A stretch of DNA of 28,493 bases. Origin: Ectocarpus siliculosus. Its lineage: Eukaryota > Sar > Phaeophyceae > Ectocarpales > Ectocarpaceae. Both the position numbers and the translations under genes were made by a program. The notes under the pieces were generated by a model, which made no database searches, was not told the origin of the DNA, and saw only the letters and a list, made by a program, of their open reading frames with translations. This document shows, piece by piece, positions 11,301 to 19,255 of the stretch; position 1 is the stretch's first letter; each line of letters opens with the position of its first letter. Location of the stretch: positions 6,110,864 through 6,139,356 of the forward strand of contig FN649728.1 of NCBI GenBank assembly GCA_000310025.1. The letters run 5' to 3'.

Positions 11301-14300
11301 AGCAGAAAAAGCGGTGACGGTGCTGAAAATGGTGCCGTTGGCACTGCTGTCTCGTCAAGAGGCTTGCCGAAAGCGCATCATTTGATGGCGGCATCATGTT
11401 CGTCGTGGAGATATCGGGCTTTGGAAATCGGTCCCTCGGGTGTGGTATCTTACGTCATGCAACCTACGGTAGGTCTGTGAACAGCGGCACTCGCTCGGGA
11501 ATCGATCCATCTGCTAACCTCAGTACAGCGCAGTAGGAGCCCACCCAAATACCAAGTAAAACCGATGGTAGGCATCATGTGGGTGCCTGTTCCACGGACA
11601 AAAGCTCGTGAGGGGCAGCTGTACTATCCTCAGAAGCAAGACCTAAGATGAAAAGTTTTTATCGCTGGGGGGCGATGGTGATTCACTGCAGTTGTCGCTC
11701 CGACATAGAGGGTGGCGTGATAAGGCCCTCGACCCTCTTGTATCGGCCCCCGGAATAAGAGGGTACCCGGGTACCCAACAATACCATGTAAGCCGATCGA
11801 ATCCTTGACAACCGACTTAAGAGCCCCCTCTAATAAGGCCCCCTATTATTTTCGGAGCCACCACGACTGCTGTGAATGAACGATGTATATTTTGCTCTGA
11901 AACGTGTTTCTGTCTTTGGGAGGGGAGAGGAGGGGGGGGGGGGGGGGGGCCACCCCCGTCCCCGGGGTTCCTTAACCCTTCCGGGGGCTCGCGGGGCTTA
12001 TTTGTGACGTAACGGACATACGACGTATTCTTACCAGATGGCCGAGGGGGGGGCGAAGCACCTCGCCAGGGATGACCTTGAGATCTGGAGCTCGGGGCTG
12101 GAGGGGTCCAGGGTGCACCCGACGGCCACGGTGAGCAAGCGAGCGAGCGAGCGATGGACGATGATGCACGTGGTCAGCAAGACGTGTGTGTGTGTTTTTT
12201 ATTGTTAGCATCGACCGCGCTAACCGGCTGACCAACGAAATGACGTCAGTCTCAGTGCGGTTGAAAACACAAAACACTCATGTATAAATGCCATTAACTG
12301 GGACCCCGTGACGGGGCGGCATGGGGGAGACTAACCTATTCTCCGGATCGAAGACAGAAACGGCAGCAACAGAAGACAAGCGTTTGTGTTGTGTATTTGT
12401 TGGTATGGACCGCGCTAACCGACTGACCAATGAAAAGACGTCAGTCTCGGTGCGGTTGAAAACGCAAAATGCTTCCAAGAGACCATGATCTGGGACTCCA
12501 TGAGGGGCTGTCATGGGGGAGGCTATATAGATGTGTGTGAGCGCGTCTCGGGCCTGATTTCAGCTGGAAAAATGGAGATAGACATTGCAAGTTTTCCCTC
12601 AATCAAACCTCGCTTGCTAAAAAGACTCCCAATTCTCGCCATAGCTTATGTGATTGTGTCTCCATTGAAGCATCTGTTGTATGCATGTTTTCTCACCTGA
12701 AGGGTACATCAGTTTTTCTTTTTTGTTCCTCCCTCGCTCACTGGTCGGCCTGTCGATGATTCTGATGTGTCTGTGTGTGTTTCTTTTCATTGCTTTTCCC
12801 GACACGTCTCGCAGGCCGTGATGCGACGGTTTGAATACAAACAGGAAATATGTAGTTGGTCTGCATCGTTGTGTCAACTTGCTAGCATTGGTTTCGCTGC
12901 TTGCTTTTCCCGACACGTGTCGCAGGCGGTGATGCAGGAAGTCGGCGTTGACATCACCAGCCACACCTCCGACTACCTCCACGACTTCACGCCGACCCAC
13001 TTCGATGCGGTCGTGTCCATGTGCGGGTGAGCTCACCGGCGACGACACTGCCACCTTCTTTTTTTATTTTTTATGGTGCATTTGAGGCTGATTCTGATAC
13101 ACCCGGATTCCTCATCCAAAAAACATCAATCCAGGATCGGCCTGACACAACGATTCCATCTCTATCCATAGAAAAGAGTCTACGATAGATTAGCAAATAA
13201 TTCATAGCGTCGGCGGAAACTACCTGTATTTCTACGGTTTCCCGATCAGCACACAGCACACAGCGATATTGTATTTTCTTGTTCACGCCTACTAGGCTAA
13301 TCTCGCCGCACCCGCGTTATTGTGTCACCTCAGACATGGATTGAGAATTGAGCTCGATGATCCTGGCTTGCTTGCTATCACTACGGCTGCTGTGTTCGTT
13401 CAACCGTCTTTCGGCGACAATAGAAAAGAACCAGATACTAGTCTCCTACGTTTGGTTTGGCGCCTGAACGCTACCAGTGTATGTAGCAGAGGTGTTTTTC
13501 GACACAAGGATACCGTAAGTTGCATAGGATATCACACCCCCTGGACCGGTTTTCGAAGCTCGACTAGTCGGCAGGAAAAACAGCAGTGACGGTGCCGGAA
13601 ATGGCGGGAGGCGTTGGAAGTGTCTCGTCGAGATCTTTGCGAAAAATTAATCGTTTGATTTCGGTATCCTCTTGGTCGTGGAAAAATGTACTCTAGAAAT
13701 TTTGAATTTCGGTCCAGAGGGTGGGTGTGGTGTCTTACGCAACCTAATCGTGTCGGGCGAGAAACCGCCCACCCAAGAGAGATATTGCTGCTGTGCGTGT
13801 ACATACAACGTCTCTACTTCCCTGTATTCCCCCTCCCAACCCCTTCCACCGGCACAAATGACATTCCCCCGTCCTTGTTGTGTTTCCTGAATAAGTCGGC
13901 TGTACCCCCCCATGGTCCTGTCCCCCCGACCCCCCCCCCTAGGTGTGGGACCAGCCTGCCCGAGCCGTGGCAGAAGGCGGGGGTGTTCGAGGACTGGCAG
14001 CTGGACGATCCGGATGGGAAGCCGCTGGAGACCTTCCGCAGGGTGCGCGCGGAGATCAAGGACCACGTGGAAGCGTGAGTTGTTGCTGTGGTTGTCGTTG
14101 TTGTTGTCTTCACATTGAGAACCGTTCCGATCTCCGCTCAGTACCTTCTAATGTCCGTACAATAATAGTACAACTGACGACGCGGACGCTTTCCGTGGTC
14201 ACAAGACAACTGCCCCGAATGCGGGGGGTGCACCTTTCTTGAAGAAACGAGTGGGCAATGGTTGCTGCAGATGTAATAGCGCCCGCGCTTCAGGACCACT

Positions 14301-16643
14301 CTCTGGCGTTGGCCGGTTGTTGCAATAGTTTCTCTACAGTATTGTAGGGGAACTACGAAATGGCCGCACTATAGGTTTCAGTGTCGGGCTCACAAATGGT
14401 GCTCTGAAATTCTGTTTTTCGGGGCTGTATCAACTTCTTACATGGCCTCCAAGCGCGGTCGCGAACTGAATACGCGTAGGGCCAAGGGTGAAATGGAGGG
14501 AGGTTTGTCGTTTTTTTGGTCGGGAGCGGTTTTGGCATTTATTGATACACGGGGCGTGATTTTTGGTGGGTGGGGAGGGGTGTCTCTTGTTTGCTCTCCT
14601 CCTCTTCCCTCCCGGGCTCACGTTGTGCTCCTTAAAAGTCATGTATGGTAAAAAATTTTGTCTTTGCTCAACTCTCAAAAGCTTGTGTCTCACTCTCGAA
14701 ACGTCTATAGATAGTGGTGGTGGAGTGTTTGTTGGATGTCCTTCCAACTGAACCTCTCGTGCTGACCTCTCAAATCTCTTGCCACTTCAGTCTCGAACGA
14801 TCCTCTTGTAGCGATAAAACGTGCTCAATGCTCGATTTCTTGACGACGAAGAGAGCTCCTTAGCCTTAAACAGAGAGCTCCTTAGCCTTACCCAGAGAGC
14901 TCCTTAGCCTTCACCAGAGAGCTCATTAGCCTTAGCCAGAGAGCTCCTTAGCCTTACCCAGAGAGCTCCTTAGCCTTCACCAGAGAGCTCATTAGCCTTA
15001 GCCAGAGAGCTCATTAGCCTTAACCAGAGAGCTCCTTAGCCTTAACCAGAGAGCTCCTTAGCCTTAAACAGAGAGCTCCTTAGCCTTAAACAGAGAGCTC
15101 CTTAGCCTTAACCAGCTTGGTTACGTTTTCGGAAAGCTCTCGGACGAGACGGTGCTGACACCGCAATGCTCGGCACCGCCGCTGAGTTGCCCTGGGCTGT
15201 AAAGATCGGTCGTCTGGGGGTCAGTATCTTTGTGCAACCTCCAATACCCTCTCTGAGCACAACATCGGTAGGCCCTACGAGTACGCGTGAAAGGTTTCGA
15301 CACACAATTCTGCGGCCAAGACTACATGTAAAACAGGGCTGGCTCAATGCGGGTTGAATCGAAGTCCGTCGGTTCACTAGACTTGTGTGCGCGAACAAAC
15401 GATGCTTTAAGCCCCGCGTACTGCTACTTGAAAGAGGTGCCGGAGACCGACCACACGAGTGAGGGTGTGCGATTGGTTGGAGATCGATTGCTCGACAACC
15501 ATTGGTTGGAGGTCGATGATTACTCCACAACCATTGGTTGGAGGTCGATTGCTCCACATCCGAAGAGAGGGGCGAAAGCTGACCCGGACACACGCAAGGA
15601 GAGCTTTCACATCTCGACGAGGATTGCACATGTTTCCGAAGCCACCAGCCACCCTTGTGCGGGGCGACCGCATCTACACGTGTGCGATCGAATTTTTTGG
15701 GCTCAATTGCTCCACAGCCTTGTAGTCGAGAGGGTAACCAGACCGACACGTGCAAGGAAATGCAACTCTCTCTCTCTCTCTCTCGACGCCGACGAGATAA
15801 CATCTTTCCAGAACGAAGCCACCCCTCTTCTCGGCATTGGCAAGCCTCAAGGTTGGGGAGAGAACGAGATTTTTTTCAACCATCGATACCACAGCTGCTG
15901 TGAGTTGGCCCTGGCGCACTTTTACGGCGCTTCCGTCCCGCGGCTTGAGGAGACAGAAGTAGGAAGATCGGGGGGTGCTGGGAAGAGGTGGATTTTTTTT
16001 TTCCTTTTTCGCACCGAAATCGAAGAAGCAGCGATGAGAACCACCGTGGTGTGTTGCCGGCGCCGACAACTTTTGCGCTCCGCACGCACGCATCCTCGCA
16101 TGCTTTCTTTGGCACTGCTGTTTCGTTAGAACAAACGGTGTGTCTTGGAGCTCTTTTTTTGTTCTCGCTGGGAATCTGTTTTTGGGTTCGCTTTTTTTTT
16201 GTTTTCTCTGCCGTCCTTTGTTGACTTCTACCCATGCTCTTCCGTTGTGGTTAAAAAAATGTTGTTTTTTCAAAAAAAATTAACAGACTCGTGAAACAGC
16301 TGGACACGACTCCTACAGCAACCGAACGACCAACAGCGACGCCTTCATCACCCCAAACCGAAACAAGACGGCCTCGTGCTGCCACGACAACCCAACGCCG
16401 CCGGAAAGCCGGGGTCATGGTCGCAGCGTGAGGCCTTTTCTCCCTTGCGCCCGACCACCGCTGCCACGCCTCTGACAACAATATCGCCTCTTGCGTGAAC
16501 ACCTTTCCGGGTGCCGCAACCGCCGCCGCCGCCGCCGCTTCCGTCCGTCCATGACGTAAAGACTGGTCGACAAGATCAAGAGCGGGAAAGAGACGACGCA
16601 GGAGGAGAGGGACGCGATGGCCAAGGGGCCTAACGAGTGTTGA
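7408..16643 (+). CDS. arsC: Arsenate reductase, low-molecular-weight-PTPase fold, Synechocystis (glutaredoxin-dependent) type, six exons
   Basis: The enzyme reduces arsenate to arsenite with glutathione/glutaredoxin. Exons are 7408-7492, 8613-8770, 12038-12130, 12926-13026, 13943-14074 and 16562-16643. All introns are GT..AG and phases match at every junction (1, 0, 0, 2, 2), giving 216 residues. Signatures are the P-loop VMFVCKRNSCRSQ then MAEG at the exon 2/3 join, GLEGSRVHPTA, VGVDITSHTS, MCGCG, FEDWQLDDPDG and FRRVRAEIK. Cys73, Cys145 and Cys147 are offset by exactly 65 from the Cys8/Cys80/Cys82 triad I recall for the cyanobacterial enzyme, so all catalytic cysteines are present. The 65-residue extension starts Arg/Ala-rich (MIQPAMVRMAARRA), then becomes Gln/His-rich; it looks like a mitochondrial presequence, and no clear signal peptide is seen. 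The ATG at 7408 is chosen because upstream in-frame sequence is microsatellite. Intron 2 is 3.27 kb. The last exon has an alternative (see 16287-16431). Confidence 0.9.
8285..8314. repeat. (CAG)n microsatellite
   Basis: About eight to nine CAG units in intron 1 of the arsenate reductase gene, in a stretch where TACAGCAG also recurs as an isolated word. Confidence 0.9.
8928..9131. mobile_element. TA-flanked MITE, 204 bp
   Basis: The left end CAGATGGCGCCCGCACTTAA and the reverse complement of the right end CAGATGGCGCCCGCACTTAG match at 19 of 20 positions, and the match continues through GAAC. Flanking TA dinucleotides sit at 8926-8927 and 9132-9133, suggesting a Tc1/mariner-type MITE. It lies about 160 bp into intron 2 of the arsenate reductase gene and codes for nothing. 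Confidence 0.85.
9414..9532 (-). repeat. SINE-like repeat with (AAC)n 3' tail, copy 1
   Basis: Read on the minus strand it runs from TGTGACCACTGG through TACGGACAT, GAAGGTACTG and CGGAACGGTT to GTGAAGACAACAACAACAAC. The copy at 14079-14205 follows the same order of words. It lies in an intron, antisense to the host gene. Confidence 0.65.
9758..9845. repeat. Purine (A/G)-rich tract
   Basis: Almost uninterrupted AGA/AAAG sequence of about 90 bp in intron 2 of the arsenate reductase gene. Confidence 0.85.
9899..10029. repeat. Degenerate tandem repeat, three units of about 32-46 bp
   Basis: Each unit begins ATGGTTG, continues GGGCCCCTT(C/G)GAC and ends GGCGAAAATATTA. A related single unit (AGATGGTTGGTAGGCGGGG) appears near 11042, so the module is also dispersed. 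Confidence 0.8.
10159..10240 (-). repeat. SINE-like repeat, short copy 2
   Basis: On the minus strand it shows TTGTGACCACGGG near the start and TAATGTGAAGAAAACAACAA at the tail, the same terminal words as the copies at 9414-9532 and 14079-14205. The body is shortened. Confidence 0.5.
10300..10632 (-). mobile_element. tRNA-derived SINE candidate with A-box and B-box head
   Basis: On the minus strand the head has an A-box-like TGGTCTAGTTGG (about 10619-10608) and an exact B-box core GGTTCGAACCCC (about 10574-10563). The tRNA fold is degenerate: the T-stem and D-stem do not pair properly, so a functional tRNA is unlikely. A second A-box-like TGGCCTAGTGG follows at about 10511. The body carries the words shared with 4331-4430, and the 3' end (GTAGTGAAGACAAAAAC) resembles the tails of the other SINE-like copies. 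It lies in intron 2 of the arsenate reductase gene, antisense to it. Confidence 0.6.
10655..10760. repeat. Dispersed repeat family E, diverged copy
   Basis: Contains ATTAGCACCGACCGCGCCAA and GCTGACCAATGAAAAGGACG, matching the core of the copies at 12190-12335, 12385-12530 and 25848-25925. Confidence 0.55.
11260..11464. mobile_element. MITE family M1, copy B (205 bp)
   Basis: The inverted ends are the best preserved of the family: left GGTTGCGT..AGATACCACACCC..GGACCGATTT, right (reverse complement) GGTTGCATGACGTAAGATACCACACCC-type followed by GGGACCGATTT and CAAAGC. Terminal repeats are about 50 bp with indels. Intron 2 of the arsenate reductase gene. Confidence 0.8.
11932..11949. repeat. Poly-G run of 18 followed by C/G-rich sequence
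   Basis: Homopolymer of 18 G about 90 bp upstream of exon 3 of the arsenate reductase gene. It is either an intronic feature or a site of uncertain base calls; sequence after it is normal again by about 12000. Confidence 0.9.
12190..12530. repeat. Dispersed repeat family E, two tandem copies 200 bp apart
   Basis: Both copies carry GACCGCGCTAACCG, CTGACCAA(C/T)GAAA, GACGTCAGTCTC(A/G)GTGCGG and TTGAAAAC, then GGGAC(C/T)CC(G/A)TGA and CATGGGGGAG. They fill intron 3 (12131-12925) of the arsenate reductase gene. The reverse complement (GGTTAGCGCGGTCGATGC) resembles a tRNA A-box, but no B-box was found. Confidence 0.7.
12790..12935 (+). repeat. Duplicated splice-acceptor/exon-start segment
   Basis: A 35-bp segment occurs at 12790-12824 and again at 12901-12935 with two substitutions: TTGCTTTTCCCGACACGT, one changed base, TCGCAGGC, one changed base, GTGATGC. 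The second copy is the real 3' end of intron 3 plus the first 10 bases of exon 4. The first copy is followed by CGACGG instead of the exon body, so it is a decoy acceptor 111 bp upstream. Confidence 0.85.
13088..13260. repeat. Dispersed repeat family F, copy 1
   Basis: Shares ATTCCATCTCTATCCATAG, a GAGTC..AGGATA-like block, AGCAA and ACGGTTTCCCGATCAGC with 26160-26290 in the same order. Lies in intron 4 of the arsenate reductase gene. Confidence 0.45.
13519..13744. mobile_element. MITE family M1, copy C (226 bp)
   Basis: Left end GTTGCATAGGATATCACACC, right end (reverse complement) GGTTGCGTAAGACACCACAC. Inner arms share CTGGACCG. The flanks TAA (13516-13518) and TAA (13745-13747) would fit a 3-bp target duplication of PIF/Harbinger type. 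Intron 4 of the arsenate reductase gene. Confidence 0.75.
14079..14205 (-). repeat. SINE-like repeat with (AAC)n tail, copy 3
   Basis: Minus-strand order TTGTGACCACGG, TACGGACATTAGAAGGTACTG, GGAACGGTTCTC, ATGTGAAGACAACAACAAC, matching 9414-9532. Its tail abuts the donor of exon 5 of the arsenate reductase gene. Confidence 0.65.
14851..15114. repeat. 22-bp tandem repeat, 12 units
   Basis: Consensus GAGAGCTCCTTAGCCTTA plus a four-base variable end. Twelve contiguous full units with no indels. Units 2-4 and 5-7 are identical as a 66-bp block, showing higher-order duplication. Lies in intron 5 of the arsenate reductase gene. Confidence 0.98.
15471..15558. repeat. Tandem repeat, three units of about 30 bp
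   Basis: Unit core ATTGGTTGGAGGTCGATTGC followed by TC(C/G)ACA. Intron 5 of the arsenate reductase gene. Confidence 0.85.
15765..15783. repeat. (CT)n microsatellite
   Basis: About nine CT units in intron 5 of the arsenate reductase gene. Confidence 0.9.
16287..16431 (+). CDS. arsC: Possible cassette or alternative last exon of the arsenate reductase gene
   Basis: After a T-rich stretch and TTAACAG acceptor, the sequence is open in the phase left by exon 5 and reads A-LVKQLDTTPTATERP, which continues the family's C-terminal helix as well as the downstream exon does. The frame stops at 16429-16431. However, GTGAGG at 16428 gives a donor in the same phase (GC/GT), making 16287-16427 a symmetric 141-bp cassette that could splice on to 16562. 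Beyond the first ten residues the peptide is Thr/Pro/Arg-rich with no family match, so it may be spurious. Confidence 0.4.
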
Positions 16644-17553
16644 CTACCGTAGCCCCTCCGCCTTCCTTGGACCTTTCCCTCATGTGCGCTGGTGACATCG
16701 TTGGCTATAGTCGGAGCCATGCAGCGATGGGATGGAATGGCGTGTGTGGTCGGTCTACTGCCGCGCTAATCTAGTGGACTGTTGTTGTTCATCGATGGAG
16801 CCCCGTCAATCCGCGGGGGGGGGGGGGACCCGGGTGATGCACCACCAAGCTCTGCCGCTGCCATTGCATTTTTCGGCGGCATATTTTTCGAGTTCCATTT
16901 CGAAAATCGCCTGGGGACGGGGCGTGGCATCGTCGGAATCGAGACGAATGCACCTATTTTCTAGCGCGTTGGTGCATCCCACGGGACCCCCGGCGTTTCA
17001 CTTTTTTGGGCCATGCCTTTTTTTTTTTTTTCAGTAGATGGACGGAGATGAGAGGGGGAAAACATTGTCGGTGGTGATCACCGATCGTTGGACGAGGTGG
17101 GGGGGGGTGAAGGAAAGTAACGATTGTGCAAGGCGACACGTATCTACCATATGCGTACTTTTTTGCGGCGGGGGCTTGCTTGTCGTTGGTTGTGTTTCGG
17201 GCGTGAATGGGTTGGCATTTTACAGATAGATCGACGTTGGCAGGTTAGAGATAGAGAGAGAGAGAGAGCGAGAGGAGAGGGGGGTTCGAATGCTTTTTGG
17301 TGGGCACCCGCGCAGCTCAATGGCTTTAACCACGGCCTCGATTGCTCGTTCGTTGATTTTTTAGTGCGCCTCTGCTGTTGCTATGCGTACATGTGCTCTT
17401 CTCGCGCGATACTTATGCTCCGCTCAGTAGTCGGGTACAGGATTCATACGTTACCTACATACGGCCGCACCGCTCGTGCCCAGGCGGGGCGAATGTGAGG
17501 AGCAGAAAAGAAATTGCTGCGACGAGTAGAAATCATAGATATCTTCGGTTCGT

Positions 17554-17838
17554 TTATGGATTTGTTTCGCACAGACAACAACACGGAGTATACATTATTT
17601 TGTTTATTCTTTTTATTTTAGTCCGCACGTCGTTTTTGTTCTTCGGCGCCTTGCCTTTCTTAGCGCCCGAGCAAGAATTGGTGGCAAGGTCGTCGTCTAT
17701 TGCCCGGTTGGCCTCTGTTGATGGCGATCGAGAGGGCGAGAGCTTGGTCTGAGAGAGCGCCCTCCAGCTTTCAGCTTCTTTGGCGGCCGCAGATAGATCG
17801 CGACATTGTTGCCGGTATCTTGTCGATTTGACTATCAC
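17554..17838 (-). CDS. Weak candidate terminal exon of an unrecognised minus-strand gene
   Basis: Open minus-strand reading after an acceptor-like GTGATAG at about 17829. It encodes a coiled-coil-like start (RQQCRDLSAAAKEAESWRAL), then a Ser/Lys-rich tail (GAKKGKAPKNKN) and a stop. The first half has GC-rich third positions like the real exons nearby. No domain is recognised and no partner exon upstream could be identified. Confidence 0.25.
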   Translation of the reverse strand: MIVKSTRYRQQCRDLSAAAKEAESWRALSQTKLSPSRSPSTEANRAIDDDLATNSCSGAKKGKAPKNKNDVRTKIKRINKIMYTPCCCLCETNP

Positions 17839-18796
17839 ACATCGTATACAAGGGGTGGTACCTGCTATCTACAGCATCAGTAGGTTGGTCTTGTTTTTTT
17901 TTGTTTTTTTCTTGCCCTCTCGCGTCCAGGGGACAGGTGGGCATGGTGCGGGATGGGCCTCATTTTGTTACGAACTTTTAACAATATTTTGTAGGGTACG
18001 ATAAGTTTTGTGTGACGTGTGCTGGTTAGGAAACGGTCACCACACATAGGCCACCGTCACACGTGTCACAGCACCAGCCACAGCAACAGCCACTACAGTG
18101 GAAATTTCGTTTCATAAGGTTTAAGATTTTCCATTTTCAAAAGAGATGAAAAGGGTTTATTGCGTTGTGTATCCTTCCTCGGAATCTTCACTAATTGCGT
18201 TAAGGCTGAGAAAGCCTCCAAAGCCGAGTATTTTCCTCTTTTTGGGGGGCCGCTACCCGTGCGGTGAGGACCCGGCGTGCTCCGTCCAGGCTTTACAGGG
18301 ATGCGAGGTAAATGGTCTTAACGACTACGGCATGCACGGATCCCCCCCCCCCCCGGCAAACGGTGGCTGAAACCATTGCGTGATGTTAACGTGATGTTAG
18401 CCGCTGCTAGAAACAACCGCTCCAGAATCTTCGATGCTGCTCCCGTGCATCTACAACACTGGTCAGAGATGCGCTACCATGACGATCTGGCTGCCAGAGT
18501 ACGTTCAGGATTGGTTTCTGCTCCTAAAACGAAAGAACCTAAAAGGATTTCTTCGCCGTTTTTTTTTAGGCGCCGCATTATTGAGTCCGGCAGAAGTTTT
18601 CCCTTCCACTCACGAACTGCTGCTACCGGGTATGTACTGTTTTTTTTTGGGGAGGGGGGTGCTCGGTAGATTACTGATCCACGGGGCCTCTGGGAGTTGC
18701 GTAGAGCACATGTGTACCATGGATACGTAATCCGTGCGGGGCCCGTCTTGCCTCCCGCATGTTTCCCACTCGTGCATGATAAAGGTCTTGAGTCAG

Positions 18797-18966
18797 CCTT
18801 CTTTTTCTCTGTTAGCCACTGGCGAAGCTGCCGTACCCCAACAGTTCTGATTGGCCAATATTTTTGAAAGGAATCTTACGTGAAAGTCGACCTTCTTTCC
18901 CTTTCGGCCGCTTACGAAGTTACCGCACCCAGACAGTTCTGATTCGCCAACATTTTGAAGGGAATT
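18797..18966. repeat. Tandem duplication, 94-bp period
   Basis: CCTTCTTT starts at 18797 and 18891. Each is followed by a CCG-containing block, ACAGTTCTGATT, GCCAA and ATTTTGAA(A/G)GGAAT at matching distances, with moderate divergence. Confidence 0.8.
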
Positions 18967-19255
18967 GTCCCCGTGCGTGCGTGAGCGTTTGAAACCAAAC
19001 TGTGTTCCGTCTTCCAAAAATGTTAAAACCGAATTGCGTTCCATGCGCATCCTGCCCCTAACGCCCCAAGGAGCCCCTCGCTGGTTCGCCAATCAATCGC
19101 CTCCCCCTGAAAAAACATGTTCCGAAAATTACCCTTGCGCTCCAATTCCAAAGCCGCACACTCGTGGACGTACGGGGAGGAGCACTGAGTCAGACGCCAC
19201 CGCGGAAAAAAAAAAGAAAAAACGCGAAAAATACGGAGAGCTGACCAAACAAAAC

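Larger units (their letters stand above)
16644..19255. other. Space between convergent genes
   Basis: Apart from the weak exon candidate at 17554-17838 and the tandem duplication at 18797-18966, nothing recognisable was seen. There are homopolymer runs (G13 near 16818, C13 near 18342), a GA microsatellite near 17250-17270, and no clear polyadenylation signal that could be assigned. Confidence 0.5.

Noticed and set aside
11761-11776. 16-bp palindrome GGGTACCCGGGTACCC as an operator or element end
   Set aside because: It is perfectly palindromic but isolated, inside a repeat-rich intron, with no partner copy or flanking structure.
15108-15803. 231-codon minus-strand open frame
   Set aside because: Its repetitive SNQW/PPTNG-type content is only the translation of the 30-bp tandem repeat and the flanking array.
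15347-16129. 260-codon plus-strand open frame
   Set aside because: It lies in intron 5 of the arsenate reductase gene, crosses tandem and CT repeats, has equally long open frames on the other strand and shows no domain.
18001-18090. Possible hairpin from GTGTGACGTGTGCTGG and its partner
   Set aside because: The two arms match only as interrupted words; no continuous stem forms.
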